A DNA stretch of 64,000 nt from an uncultured Oscillospiraceae bacterium (GCA_900544375.1 UQUZ01000008.1:1-64000); one strand, 5' to 3'. Positions 16,292-25,358 are shown, counted from the first letter of the stretch. Translations and numbers: made by a program. The notes: generated by a model not told the origin, from the letters alone.

Positions 16292-16927
16292 TTAAAACTT
16301 TGTGCTCATCTGATAGCTTAGCGTCATCAGGCTGTCGCTCAAATGCACGTTTTCCACCGCAACATCCGGATAATGTGCCGCAATATCGAAATGCGTATAG
16401 TTCCAAAAGCCTTTAATGCCGAGCTTGACAAGCTGCGCGATGATCTCCGGCGCGTTGTCGCTTGAAATGCACAGCACCGCCACCATAGGTTTTTGATCCC
16501 GGCAGAAGTCGTCTAACCCATCTACATGGCGCACAGGCAGACCGCGCACGAGTTGGCCCGCCATGGCCTCATTCTTATCGAAGATACCGATAAGATTAAA
16601 CCCGCGCGCTTCAAACGACATGTGTGTTGCAATTGCACGGCCTAGATTACCCGCGCCGATCAGGATGGTTTTCAGCCCCCGATCTACCCCCAGAATGCGC
16701 CCGATTTCCGCATAGAGCTGCTCCACATTGTAGCCGTAGCCCTGCTGGCCGAAACCACCAAAGCAGTTGAGATCTTGCCGGATCTGCGAGGCGGTCAGCC
16801 CCATGCGTTGGGAGAGCTCGCGCGAGGAGATACGGGTGATATTGTGCTTTTCCAGCTCGCCGAGGAAGCGGTAATAACGAGGCAGCCGCTTGATGACGGA
16901 CATAGAGATATTTTCGCTTTTCGCCAT
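16292..16927 (-). CDS. rex: Redox-sensing transcriptional repressor Rex
   Basis: A 211-residue Rex protein: N-terminal winged helix (VIKRLPRYYRFLGELEKHNITRISSRELSQRMGLTASQIRQDLNCFGGFGQQGYGY) and a Rossmann NADH-binding domain (ILIGAGNLGRAIATHMSF). It represses fermentation and redox genes when NAD+/NADH is high. It is the last gene of the acn-icd-rex run, only 13 bases after icd, so it is probably cotranscribed with the genes that make 2-oxoglutarate. Confidence 0.96.
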   Translation of the reverse strand: MAKSENISMSVIKRLPRYYRFLGELEKHNITRISSRELSQRMGLTASQIRQDLNCFGGFGQQGYGYNVEQLYAEIGRILGVDRGLKTILIGAGNLGRAIATHMSFEARGFNLIGIFDKNEAMAGQLVRGLPVRHVDGLDDFCRDQKPMVAVLCISSDNAPEIIAQLVKLGIKGFWNYTHFDIAAHYPDVAVENVHLSDSLMTLSYQMSTKF

Positions 16928-16940
16928 AATTGATCCGCCC

Positions 16941-18110
16941 TTATTTGCTTAGGTTTTGAACGGTCTCCATCACATAATCGCCAAATTCGCTGCATGTGCA
17001 GCCCGTATCACGGCCTGTGATGGTCAGCTTCTTCTCCTCCAACATGCAGATGTCAAGCGCGCGCTCGAGCAGGTCCGCCTTTTCCTGGCGGCCGATGTGG
17101 GAGAGGAGCATCACGGTCGCGCGCAACATAGAGCAGGGGTCCGCATACTGGCCGCGGCCCTCGCGGATCATGCGGGGGGCGGAGCCATGAATCGCCTCAA
17201 ACATGGCGTAGCGCTTGCCGATATTTGCGCTGCCTGCCGTGCCAACACCACCCTGGAATTCGGCAGCCTCATCCGTGATGATATCGCCGTAGAGGTTCGG
17301 CAGGATGAACACGCGGAAGTCGCGGCGGCGCTTTTCATCAATGAGCTTTGCCGTAAGGATGTCGATATACCATTCGTCTGTGGTGATCTCCGGGTATTCT
17401 TCGCCGATCTTTTTGGCGATGTTGAGGAACTTGCCGTCCGTCGTTTTGATCACGTTGGCTTTTGATACAACGGAAACGCGGTTCTTGCCGTTGCGCTTCG
17501 CGTAATCATAGGCCAAACGGGAAATGCGCTCGCACCCTTCCGTTGTCGCAACGACGAAATCCATAGCGAGATCGTCCGTCACATGCACGCCCTTGGAGCC
17601 CACGGCGTATGCGCCCTCCGTGTTTTCCCGGAAGAAGGTCCAGTCAATGCCCTGGTCCGGCACCTTGACAGGCCGCATGTTGGCAAACAGGTCGAGCGCC
17701 TTGCGCATCGCTACGTTCGCGCTTTCAATATTCGGCCACGGGTCGCCTGCCTGTGGTGTCGTGGTCGGGCCCTTGAGGATGACGTGGCACTTTTTGAGCT
17801 CCTCGAGCACGTCGTCCGGGATTGCTTTATTCGCGGCCACGCGGTTTTCAATCGTCAGGCCGTCAATCACACGGAATTCGACCTTGCCGGCCTTCACATC
17901 GTCCGCGAGCATGTATTCGAGCACGCGGGCGGATTCCTTTGTAATGATCGGGCCGATACCGTCGCCGCCACAAACGCCAATGATGATTTTATCAAGCTTG
18001 TCATAGTCGATAAAATCCTTATCCGCCTTGATGCGGTCAGAACGCTCATACTGCTCGCGCACGAGCGCCTCAAAGTGTGCTACCGCTGATTTAATCTTTG
18101 CTTCGTCCAT
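16941..18110 (-). CDS. icd: Isocitrate dehydrogenase (NAD(P)+)
   Basis: A 389-residue isocitrate/isopropylmalate dehydrogenase family enzyme: GGDGIGP, the substrate-loop TFFRENTEGAYAVGSKG, the YDYAKRNG and NLYGDIITDEAAEFQGGVGTAGSANIG regions. It oxidises isocitrate to 2-oxoglutarate. The frame opens at 18125, but GGAGG lies at the start of that longer frame and 8 bases before ATG 18110, so the shorter form is preferred. Directly after aconitase, it forms the oxidative citrate-to-glutamate branch; citrate synthase is not in the window. Confidence 0.92.
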   Translation of the reverse strand: MDEAKIKSAVAHFEALVREQYERSDRIKADKDFIDYDKLDKIIIGVCGGDGIGPIITKESARVLEYMLADDVKAGKVEFRVIDGLTIENRVAANKAIPDDVLEELKKCHVILKGPTTTPQAGDPWPNIESANVAMRKALDLFANMRPVKVPDQGIDWTFFRENTEGAYAVGSKGVHVTDDLAMDFVVATTEGCERISRLAYDYAKRNGKNRVSVVSKANVIKTTDGKFLNIAKKIGEEYPEITTDEWYIDILTAKLIDEKRRRDFRVFILPNLYGDIITDEAAEFQGGVGTAGSANIGKRYAMFEAIHGSAPRMIREGRGQYADPCSMLRATVMLLSHIGRQEKADLLERALDICMLEEKKLTITGRDTGCTCSEFGDYVMETVQNLSK

Positions 18111-18138
18111 CTTTTCTGCCTCCATATGTATCGTTTCT

Positions 18139-20073
18139 TTAATGAGCGTTTTCGCGCGTGTAGTTAAGCAGACCGCCTGCGAGGAGCATGTCTGTCTGCC
18201 GCTGTGAGAAGGAATAGACGAGGGGATAGCACTCGTTCTTCGTCACGTTTTCGAGCACGACCGGCTTACCCTCCGTGATCAGCGCGCGCACCTCCGGCAG
18301 GCGCAGCTCGTCGCCGAGCTCGATGTTGTCGTAATCCGCCTCATTCGCAAAGGTGAAGGGCAGAATGCCCGCATTGATGAGGTTTGCCTGATGGATGCGG
18401 GCAAAGCTCTTGGTGATCACAGCCTTCACGCCGAGATAGAGCGGGACGAGGGCTGCATGCTCGCGGGAAGAGCCTTGGCCATAGTTCGCGCCTCCGATGA
18501 TCATTCCCTTGCCCTCCGCCTTGCAGCGCTCGGAGAAATCCGGGTCGACCTGCCCAAAGCAGAATTTGGAAAGATAGGGGATGTTGGAGCGGTAGGGGAG
18601 AATCTTTGCGCCAGCGGGCATGATGTGATCGGTGGTGATGTTATCGCCGACCTTGAGCACTGCCTTCGCTTCAATGGAATCCGGCAGAGCCTTCGTCACA
18701 GGGAATTCCTTGATGTTCGGCCCGCGCAGAACTTCGACCGCCTTCGCCTCCTCCGGCGTGGCAGGCAGCTCGACCATATTGTCGTTGATGAGGAATTCCG
18801 CCGGAAGCGTCACCTGCGGCGCGTCGCCCAGCGTGCGCGGGTCGGTCAACACACCTGCCAGCGCACTTGCGGCGGCAACCTCCGGGCTGACGAGATAGAT
18901 GCCCGCGTCCGCCGTGCCGGAACGGCCCTCAAAGTTGCGGTTGAAGGTGCGCAGGGAAACGCCTTTGGAATTGGGGGACTGCCCCATCCCGATGCAGGGG
19001 CCGCAGGCAGATTCGAGAATGCGGGCGCCCGCGGCGATCATATCAGCCAGCGCGCCGTTCTGCGCGAGCATATTGAGCACCTGCTTGGAGCCGGGCGCGA
19101 TGGAAAGGCTCACATCTGGGTGCACGGTTTTGCCCTTGAGGATCGCGGCCACTTTGAGCATATCGAGCAGGGAGGAATTCGTACAGGAGCCGATGCTGAC
19201 TTGGTCAACCTTGATCGGGCCAATCTCCGTTACACTCTTGACATTATCCGGGCTGTGCGGCATGGCCGCCATCGGCGCAAGGGAGGAGAGGTCAATTTCA
19301 ATCACCTCGTCATACTGCGCGTCTGCATCGGGCAGCAGCTCGATCCAATCCTGCTCGCGGCCCTGCGCTTTTAAAAATGAACGGGTGACCTCGTCGGAGG
19401 GGAACACAGAGGTCGTCGCGCCGAGTTCTGCGCCCATGTTGGTGATCGTGGCGCGTTCCGGTACGGAGAGCGTTTTCACGCCCTCGCCGCCATATTCGAT
19501 AATCTTGCCAACGCCACCCTTAACGCTCATAATGCGCAGCACTTCGAGGATGATATCCTTCGCCGCCACCCAAGGGCTGAGCTTACCCGTCAGGTTGACG
19601 CGCACCATTTTCGGCATGGTGATATAGTAGGTGCCGCCGCCCATGGCAACCGCCACATCAAGGCCGCCTGCGCCGATGGCGAGCATACCGATACCGCCGC
19701 CTGTGGGGGTGTGGCTGTCAGAGCCGATCAGCGTTTTGCCTGGGATGCCGAAACGCTCCAAATGCACCTGATGGCAAATGCCGTTGCCGGGGCGGGAAAA
19801 TCGAATGCCGTGCTTTTTGCATACCGTTTGAATAAAGCGGTGATCATCCGCGTTTTCAAACCCGGTTTGTAACGTATTATGATCAATGTAAGCAACAGAA
19901 AGCTCTGTGCGCACCCGCTCAACGCCCATCGCCTCAAATTCGAGATAGGCCATGGTGCCTGTCGCATCCTGCGTGAGCGTCTGATCGATGCGGATGCCGA
20001 CCTCGCTGCCGGGCGTCATATCGCCGCTGACGAGATGTGTTTTGATAAGCTTTTGACCGAGGGTGAATCCCAT
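18139..20073 (-). CDS. Aconitate hydratase (Aquifex-type)
   Basis: A 644-residue aconitase of the short bacterial type. Iron-sulfur cysteines are visible in SIGSCTNSS and SACGPCIGMGQSP; the active-site region SDSHTPTGGGIGMLAIGAGGLDVAVAMGG and the swivel-domain DNITTDHIMPAG and YGQGSSREHAAL are intact. It isomerises citrate to isocitrate, feeding icd 28 bases downstream. AGGAGGACATGCA precedes ATG 20073. Confidence 0.94.
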   Translation of the reverse strand: MGFTLGQKLIKTHLVSGDMTPGSEVGIRIDQTLTQDATGTMAYLEFEAMGVERVRTELSVAYIDHNTLQTGFENADDHRFIQTVCKKHGIRFSRPGNGICHQVHLERFGIPGKTLIGSDSHTPTGGGIGMLAIGAGGLDVAVAMGGGTYYITMPKMVRVNLTGKLSPWVAAKDIILEVLRIMSVKGGVGKIIEYGGEGVKTLSVPERATITNMGAELGATTSVFPSDEVTRSFLKAQGREQDWIELLPDADAQYDEVIEIDLSSLAPMAAMPHSPDNVKSVTEIGPIKVDQVSIGSCTNSSLLDMLKVAAILKGKTVHPDVSLSIAPGSKQVLNMLAQNGALADMIAAGARILESACGPCIGMGQSPNSKGVSLRTFNRNFEGRSGTADAGIYLVSPEVAAASALAGVLTDPRTLGDAPQVTLPAEFLINDNMVELPATPEEAKAVEVLRGPNIKEFPVTKALPDSIEAKAVLKVGDNITTDHIMPAGAKILPYRSNIPYLSKFCFGQVDPDFSERCKAEGKGMIIGGANYGQGSSREHAALVPLYLGVKAVITKSFARIHQANLINAGILPFTFANEADYDNIELGDELRLPEVRALITEGKPVVLENVTKNECYPLVYSFSQRQTDMLLAGGLLNYTRENAH

Positions 20074-20088
20074 TGCATGTCCTCCTAC

Positions 20089-20145
20089 TTGTTTGAGTTT
20101 TTAACAATCTTTTTTTATTGTAGTCGTTTGTTGGATTTTTGTCAA
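20089..20145 (-). promoter_or_regulatory. acn-icd-rex promoter with a possible repressor site
   Basis: On the reverse strand TTGACA (20140-20145), a 17-base spacer and TACAAT (20117-20122) form a good sigma-A promoter. Just downstream, 20089-20107 is an imperfect inverted repeat with TTGTT and AACAA ends, resembling a Rex operator but one base longer than the usual 18. Autoregulation by Rex is a guess. Confidence 0.6.
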
Positions 20146-20236
20146 TGTTTTGGGCAATGATCCGGCAGAAAAGAAAGGGTAAAAAACACGCGATAAAATA
20201 GCCATTTTTACAAACGGACTTTCTCCAAGCACAATC

Positions 20237-21055
20237 TTATAGAACATAACGCTCGATCGCCTGCGCCACGCCGTCCTCTTCATTGGATGCAGTTTTGTAC
20301 CGTGCCGCGTTTCGTGCCGGCTCATGCGCGTTTTCCATGGCAAACGACCATTTTGCCCACCGCAGCATGCCGAGATCGTTGGTCGCATCGCCGAAGGCCA
20401 TCACGTTTTCCGGCTCAATGCATAGCTCTGCACACAGCCTTTTCAGGCCCGCCCTCTTATCAACGCCCCGTGTATTTATCTCTATGTTTCCAATAATTGC
20501 GGAAGAAACCTCAAAAAGCCCTGTTTGATTCAGGGCGGTGAGCAGGGGGGTGTAATACTGTTTTGGCATGGAGAAAACGTTCACTTTTTCAATCGTCTGG
20601 CCAGCCAAGGATGCTTCCAGATCGTCCACAATGGTTAGACGGGCGGCCAGACGCTCGATAAAGGCAGCGGGCAGGCTTTCGTTATGAAAGCGGCCGATCA
20701 GGCGGCGCTCAAGGTAAGAATGCCCAGCGCAGTAGGTTTCAAAAACAGCCTCGTAACGGTGCAGAAGGGAGAGGAGCGTTTGAAAGTCCCCCCAAGGAAA
20801 ATCAAAGGTGAAAAGCCGTTTGCCCTGATGCAGATCCCGCGCCGCAGCGCCGTTAGAGAGCAAGGCATATTGCGCGGAGGGAACTTGCTGCGCTACGCTT
20901 TCCAGCTGCACCCACGTTCTACCACTGGCAAGGACGAGATGAACGCCCTTTTCAGAGGCGTGTTGCAGCGCGTTACGGTTCCGCTCGGAAACGGTCATAT
21001 GATCTGAGCGGAGAAGTGTTCCGTCCAAATCCATTGCAATGAGCTGAATTGGCAT
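20237..21055 (-). CDS. Cof-type HAD-superfamily hydrolase
   Basis: A 272-residue HAD IIB phosphatase: motif I AMDLDGTLL (residues 8-16), motif II SGRTW, motif III K and motif IV FGDATNDLGMLRWA. These enzymes dephosphorylate sugar phosphates or flavin/PLP precursors; the substrate cannot be told. The start at ATG 21055 follows GGAAGGAAG; the upstream extension to 21145 overlaps the end of rodA and is rejected. Confidence 0.9.
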   Translation of the reverse strand: MPIQLIAMDLDGTLLRSDHMTVSERNRNALQHASEKGVHLVLASGRTWVQLESVAQQVPSAQYALLSNGAAARDLHQGKRLFTFDFPWGDFQTLLSLLHRYEAVFETYCAGHSYLERRLIGRFHNESLPAAFIERLAARLTIVDDLEASLAGQTIEKVNVFSMPKQYYTPLLTALNQTGLFEVSSAIIGNIEINTRGVDKRAGLKRLCAELCIEPENVMAFGDATNDLGMLRWAKWSFAMENAHEPARNAARYKTASNEEDGVAQAIERYVL

Positions 21056-21141
21056 CCTGTTATCTTCCTTCCTATATAGAAAAATATATTGACTGAAAAA
21101 ATAGCGCCCGGCCGGCTTCGGCGGACGCCGCAGAGATTCGA

Positions 21142-22326
21142 TCAAGTGGAAAATCGAGTGACGACGCGTTGCAATCGGAAATTTGCCACAGGCGTTTTCT
21201 GATTGAAGCGATAAATACTCATCATTAACCCAATCCCGATATAGACGCAGAGGTTAGAAGAACCGCCCGCGCTGAAAAACGGCAGCGTGATGCCGATAAC
21301 CGGCAGCCACTGAAGCACCATACCGATATTGATAATGACTTGAGCGGCGAGCATGGAGGCCATGCCCATGCACATCAGGTAGCTTGCGTTGTCGTTAGCG
21401 CGCTTGCCGTTGATCACAATGCGCAGAATGATCGCCGCGAGCAACACGAGCACAGCAATCGCACCGATAAAGCCCAGCTCTTCACCCGCAACGGAAAAAA
21501 CAAAATCGTTCTGGTTCTCCGGCACAGCGCCGCTTTGCGTATAATTCCCATTGAAAAGGCCTTGCCCGAAAAACTGGCCGGAGCCGATCGCACCAATTCC
21601 ACGGTTCTGCTGAAAAGCTTCATTTTTTGCGTAGAGATCCGGATAGAGAATGGCAAGAAAACGATTTTTTTGATCCTGATTCAAAATGAATTTATCCCCC
21701 AGCGCCCAGATGGCGGGGAAGGCCACTGCAACCGCGGCAAACCCAGCGGCAAAATAGCCCCAATGCACCCCAGCGGCAAACATCATGCCAAGGAACATCA
21801 GCATAAAAATGAGCGCCGAGCCGTCGTCGCCCGTGGCCATGACAAGCCCAATTGGGATCAGGGCATGGATACCGAGCAGCAGGACGGTCGTGAATTTGCT
21901 TACATGATCCTTCACTGCGTCGAGATGCACGGCAAAGGTGATGATGAACCCGATTTTCACCAGCTCCGAGGGTTGGAAATAAAATATCTTGAGATTGAAC
22001 CAGGAGCGTGCGTCAGGCCTTGCTGGCGGAGCAGAACCCCAGATGAAAAGGGCGCACATGATGAGCACACAGAAAATAGCAACCAGCGGCCATAGCCGGA
22101 TAATCACTTCATAATCGAGAAACGAAATCAGCAGGCAAAGGATCAAACCTGCCGCCACTGCGATAATCATGGTTCGCAGCTCTGAGGGGATCAGCTTGGT
22201 CGCGCCATTTTTTGTTGCGCTGTATACGAGCAGCATCCCAAAGGCGGATGCGCACAGACACAGAAAAAACAGGAGCTTATCCGTTTCCCTAAAATAGAGC
22301 TTAAACCAGCTTCGAAATTTTTGCAC
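21142..22326 (-). CDS. rodA: Rod shape-determining protein RodA (SEDS glycosyltransferase)
   Basis: A 394-residue SEDS protein with about ten transmembrane helices. The motifs FYFQPSELVKIGFI, IGAIGSGQFFGQGLF, NDFVFSVAGEELGFIGA and LPFFSAGGSSNLCVYIGIG are diagnostic; the IAIGSG-type motif favours RodA over FtsW. It polymerises peptidoglycan for the elongasome. GTG 22326 is chosen because GGAGGTG lies 6 bases before it. No partner class B PBP lies beside it. Confidence 0.88.
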   Translation of the reverse strand: MQKFRSWFKLYFRETDKLLFFLCLCASAFGMLLVYSATKNGATKLIPSELRTMIIAVAAGLILCLLISFLDYEVIIRLWPLVAIFCVLIMCALFIWGSAPPARPDARSWFNLKIFYFQPSELVKIGFIITFAVHLDAVKDHVSKFTTVLLLGIHALIPIGLVMATGDDGSALIFMLMFLGMMFAAGVHWGYFAAGFAAVAVAFPAIWALGDKFILNQDQKNRFLAILYPDLYAKNEAFQQNRGIGAIGSGQFFGQGLFNGNYTQSGAVPENQNDFVFSVAGEELGFIGAIAVLVLLAAIILRIVINGKRANDNASYLMCMGMASMLAAQVIINIGMVLQWLPVIGITLPFFSAGGSSNLCVYIGIGLMMSIYRFNQKTPVANFRLQRVVTRFST

Positions 22327-22371
22327 TGCTTCACCTCCAGGGTTTGGTTTGACCAATTGTTAAAATCTGAT

Positions 22372-22654
22372 TCAGCCGAATGCCATTTCAAATGTTTTTT
22401 TCTGCTCTGGTAAATGGATAACATATCCTATGGGGATTTTGTGTTCTGTGGCCTCTATGATTTTTTTTGGCTCCGTTTTCTCCAAACGCACCGCAAAGCT
22501 CGATGCAGCCCACGCCGTTGGCGGCGAGTTTTTTCGCCGCTGCGCAGGCTTCTTCGAGATTGGATACGCCGATGATCTGCGCCGTTTCGCCATGAATGGC
22601 TGCCGAATCCTGGGGATATACGAATTCGCCCAAGATGAGATACGCAAATTTCAT
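22372..22654 (-). pseudogene. DUF6506-like small protein, frameshifted in an A8 run
   Basis: The reverse frame from 22654 reads MKFAYLILGEF...AAIHGETAQIIGVSNLEEA...GVGCIELCGAFGENGAK, then at a run of eight A it passes into a frame of unrelated residues. The +1-shifted frame continues sensibly KIIEATEHKIPIGYVIHLPEQ...MAFG to a TGA at 22372. Removing one A would give one protein of about 93 residues like the DUF6506 family, of unknown function. It could be a true mutation, a slippage-controlled gene, or a sequencing error. Confidence 0.8.
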
Positions 22655-22698
22655 TTTGATCCTCCCTTTTTTGTGAATGGGATCAAAGGTGAGGCGTG

Positions 22699-23142
22699 TC
22701 AGAGCTCTTCCTGTTCGATCGCTGTAATCTGATCAATTCGGCGCTGGTGGCGACCACCTTCAAACGGGGTATCAAGGAATACGTCAACGAGCTCCAGCGC
22801 AAGGCCGGGGCCGATGACACGCTCGCCGAGGCAGAGCATATTCGCATCATTGTGCAGCCGCGTATATTTCGCGCCAAAATAATTGGAGCAGCACGCCGCA
22901 CGGATTCCCTTCACTTTATTCGCCGCGATGGAGATGCCGATGCCCGTGCCGCAGCAGAGGATGCCTTTCTCACAGGCGCCGCTGGTCACAGCGCGCGCAG
23001 CCTCTGCGGCGATTGGGGCGTAATCGACCGATTCTGTGGAATTTGTGCCGAAATCTTGGTAGGGAATGCCCCGCTCCTCCAAATGCTTTTTGATGGTTTC
23101 TTTGAGCTGATATCCGCCGTGGTCGGCTCCAAGTGCGATCAT
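22699..23142 (-). CDS. rpiB: Ribose 5-phosphate isomerase B
   Basis: A 147-residue RpiB/LacAB protein: MIALGADHGGYQLKE at the start, the DFGTNSTESVDYAPIA substrate loop, GILCCGTGIGISIAANKVKGIRAA with the catalytic cysteine, and HNDANMLCLGERVIGP. It interconverts ribose 5-P and ribulose 5-P. GGGAGGA lies 7 bases before ATG 23142. It follows tsaB in the same operon. Confidence 0.95.
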   Translation of the reverse strand: MIALGADHGGYQLKETIKKHLEERGIPYQDFGTNSTESVDYAPIAAEAARAVTSGACEKGILCCGTGIGISIAANKVKGIRAACCSNYFGAKYTRLHNDANMLCLGERVIGPGLALELVDVFLDTPFEGGRHQRRIDQITAIEQEEL

Positions 23143-23158
23143 GTAAAAATCCTCCCAA

Positions 23159-23863
23159 TCATTCATTATTTTGTTTTTTTCTTAATTCACGCTCTGCCTG
23201 AGGTAGACGCAAGTAGAAAGGGGCGAGCGCGTCCGAGGGAATCCCCTCGCCGTGGAGAAGCTTTTCCTCCGCCAATAGCGCGGCGCAGGCCGCCTGTTGA
23301 TAATAATGATAGGCCGGCGCAATTCGGCTGCCAGGAATTTGCTCTCCAATTGCATCCATGCAGAGCTTCGCGCCATCTCCCGCAAAAACAACCGGCAAAT
23401 TTTTGCCTGTCAACAAGGGGGGGAGCTCTGTAATTTTCATAGCCGCATCTTCCGTTAAACGCGAAAGCGCTCCGGCACGGCAGGAAAAAAGCGCTGTATA
23501 TACCTGCGCACAGCGTGCGTCCATTGCAGCGCACACAGTGCAATCCCCGCCGGTTTGCCCAAAGGCGATCACTTCCAGCGTAGAGAGTGGGATACAGGGC
23601 TTATCATGCGGAAAAGCCAAACCTTTTATCGCCGCTACGCCGATTCGCACGCCGGTAAAGGAACCCGGGCCGTTGGTAACAGCAAAAGCGTCAATCTCAT
23701 CAAGCGCAAGGTTCGCATTTTTTAAAAGGCCATGCACCAGCGGGAGTAGCGTTTGGCTATGCGTCAGGCCGGTATTTAAAAAAGCCTCGCCCAACAGCTT
23801 TCCGTCCTCAGCAATTGCGACGCTGGCCGCACAGGCGGAAGATTCCAGTGCAAGAATTTTCAT
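23159..23863 (-). CDS. tsaB: tRNA threonylcarbamoyladenosine biosynthesis protein TsaB
   Basis: A 234-residue TsaB: MKILALESSACAASVAIAEDGKLLGE, THSQTLLPLVHGLL, and FAVTNGPGSFTGVRIGVAAIKGLAF. It is the partner of TsaD for t6A modification of ANN-decoding tRNAs. Its start overlaps the tsaE stop (ATGA). The usual third gene tsaD is not adjacent; a divergent Kae1-like gene lies at 5.7 kb. Confidence 0.95.
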   Translation of the reverse strand: MKILALESSACAASVAIAEDGKLLGEAFLNTGLTHSQTLLPLVHGLLKNANLALDEIDAFAVTNGPGSFTGVRIGVAAIKGLAFPHDKPCIPLSTLEVIAFGQTGGDCTVCAAMDARCAQVYTALFSCRAGALSRLTEDAAMKITELPPLLTGKNLPVVFAGDGAKLCMDAIGEQIPGSRIAPAYHYYQQAACAALLAEEKLLHGEGIPSDALAPFYLRLPQAERELRKKQNNE

Positions 23864-24291
23864 GCAGATTCACCGCCTTTTTCAATTGTAATAATTCGTT
23901 CGCTTTCAAATGCTCCGCGCTGAAAGGACACGCGGATTGCGTCTTCCGGCAGCGCGCCTTCAATGTTTTCGCTCCATTCGACGGCTAAAATTCCACCCGC
24001 ATCCAAATAATCAAAAAATCCGGTAGAATATAGGCCGTCCCAAGAGTTGACACGATACATATCAAAGTGGCAGAGCGGAGGGCTGCCGCCATATTCATGC
24101 ACCAGCGCGAAGGTTGGGCTGGTCACCTCCGCATCAATGCCCAACCCCTGCGCAAGGCCGCGCACAAACGCGGTTTTCCCCATGCCCATTCCACCAAAAA
24201 GAGCGACAACACAGCCACCGTGCAGCCTTGTTGCAAAAGCTCTGCCTACGGCTTCTGTTTCCTGTACGCTGTTGGTGTGAATGGTATGCAT
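23860..24291 (-). CDS. tsaE: tRNA threonylcarbamoyladenosine biosynthesis ATPase TsaE
   Basis: A 143-residue P-loop ATPase with ALFGGMGMGKTAFVRGLAQGLGI (Walker A variant), TSPTFALVHEY and HFDMYRV, all typical of TsaE. I took ATG 24291, which follows AAAGGACGG; the frame is open to 24393 but that part lies within the dispersed promoter element at 24345-24497. That element is therefore the likely promoter of the tsaE-tsaB-rpiB run. Confidence 0.93.
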   Translation of the reverse strand: MHTIHTNSVQETEAVGRAFATRLHGGCVVALFGGMGMGKTAFVRGLAQGLGIDAEVTSPTFALVHEYGGSPPLCHFDMYRVNSWDGLYSTGFFDYLDAGGILAVEWSENIEGALPEDAIRVSFQRGAFESERIITIEKGGESA

Positions 24292-24344
24292 GGAGTTATC
24301 CGTCCTTTCTGATCGTTGCAATAAAGCGGCATAAATCGCTTTCA

Positions 24345-24497
24345 AATAGCTGTAAACTTTGTTTGAAGCTATCATACCACAAATGCAAAGCATTTAAATA
24401 CAAAAAATGGCGTTGCCACCTTGCGGCGGGAGGCGTTTCACGCCGACAGACATTTTTCCAATGCTTCAAACTTTGTTTGGAGCTATTATACCACATT
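24345..24497 (-). repeat. Dispersed double-promoter/palindrome element, copy B (inverted)
   Basis: Reverse-strand copy of the element at 4495-4641. The -10 boxes are TATAAT (24485-24490) and TATGAT (24371-24376), each in a TGGTATnAT context. The palindromes are at 24463-24483 and 24349-24369, with arms related to GCTTCAAAC / GTTTGAAGC. Between them the hairpin GGCG-N5-CGCC is intact, and the second hairpin GCCGC-N3-GTGGC keeps its pairing through a G-U pair. It ends 58 bases before tsaE and begins 32 bases after the AlkD-like gene. Confidence 0.85.
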
Positions 24498-24528
24498 CCG
24501 GCGGGAAGGGAAAGCCGGGCGTTTCTCA

Positions 24529-25224
24529 TTATTTCCTATTTTGATTTTTCATCTTGCGAATCACCTCTTTTCTTTCGCTATTGACGCAATTCGATTCCGT
24601 GATCTTTTGCAGCGCTTTCTGATAAGTAAAATCGTCCAGTGAGTTTTCCTCTTTTAAATATTTCATCGTCAGCTCAGGAAATTGAACGAAGCAGATCGAG
24701 ATTGCCCAAGCCACTGCCATGCGGGCGTAATACCCCTTTGCCGGAATTTGATTAAGCAGGGCGAGCACACGGCGGATATGCCGTTCCTCTATAAAATAGA
24801 ACAGCAGCATCACCACCCCAAAGCGCGCTTCAAATTCCCGCTCTGTGTGAAGGTAAGGTTGTATGAAATTCCAAATCGCTTCAGGCTCTTCTCGGGCAAT
24901 TTTCAAGCCGCTGCAAAAGCTGTCGCAAACAGACCAATTATCAATTTTTGGCACAAAGGCCGCGATCCTATGCAAAAGCTCCGGCAAATCCGCTCTAACG
25001 TAACCGATCACCATCCCCTGGAGCATAATTTCTTCAAAGGATTGATCCTGCGCACTGGCAAGATAGGCGCGCCAATCTCCCCTGATTATTTTTTTGGCAA
25101 GCTTGCGTAAGATGGGCAGCCGGACTCCTAAAATGTTGCTCGTACCGGGGAGAAGGCTACTGGAGAATTTTTGAAACTCCGGCTCTGATAATGCAAGAAG
25201 CTGTTCATGAATCGATGCCTCCAC
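24529..25224 (-). CDS. DNA alkylation repair protein, AlkD-like (HEAT repeats)
   Basis: A 231-residue all-helical protein of the AlkD/AlkC-like glycosylase family: GVRLPILRKLAKKI, the KIDNWSVCDSFCSGL segment, and RFGVVMLLFYFIE...VAWAISICFVQFPE. AlkD enzymes excise bulky N-alkylated purines by a helical-repeat fold. The start GTG 25224 has AAAGGAGG 7 bases upstream; a longer frame begins in a hydrophobic stretch that is untranslated sequence. Confidence 0.88.
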   Translation of the reverse strand: MEASIHEQLLALSEPEFQKFSSSLLPGTSNILGVRLPILRKLAKKIIRGDWRAYLASAQDQSFEEIMLQGMVIGYVRADLPELLHRIAAFVPKIDNWSVCDSFCSGLKIAREEPEAIWNFIQPYLHTEREFEARFGVVMLLFYFIEERHIRRVLALLNQIPAKGYYARMAVAWAISICFVQFPELTMKYLKEENSLDDFTYQKALQKITESNCVNSERKEVIRKMKNQNRK

Positions 25225-25358
25225 TCGTGCGCCTCCTTTCAAGATAATGAAATGAATTATACTATGAAAAAGCCAAATCATCAATTGCAATAAAGAAGGT
25301 ATAAAAATTTCCAACATGGGTATGATAGGGATGCAAATATTTCAAGGAGTGATAATAA

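Noticed and set aside
18391..19627. Long forward ORFs opposite aconitase
   Set aside because: High-GC antisense frames of a strongly conserved gene; residue content is not protein-like.
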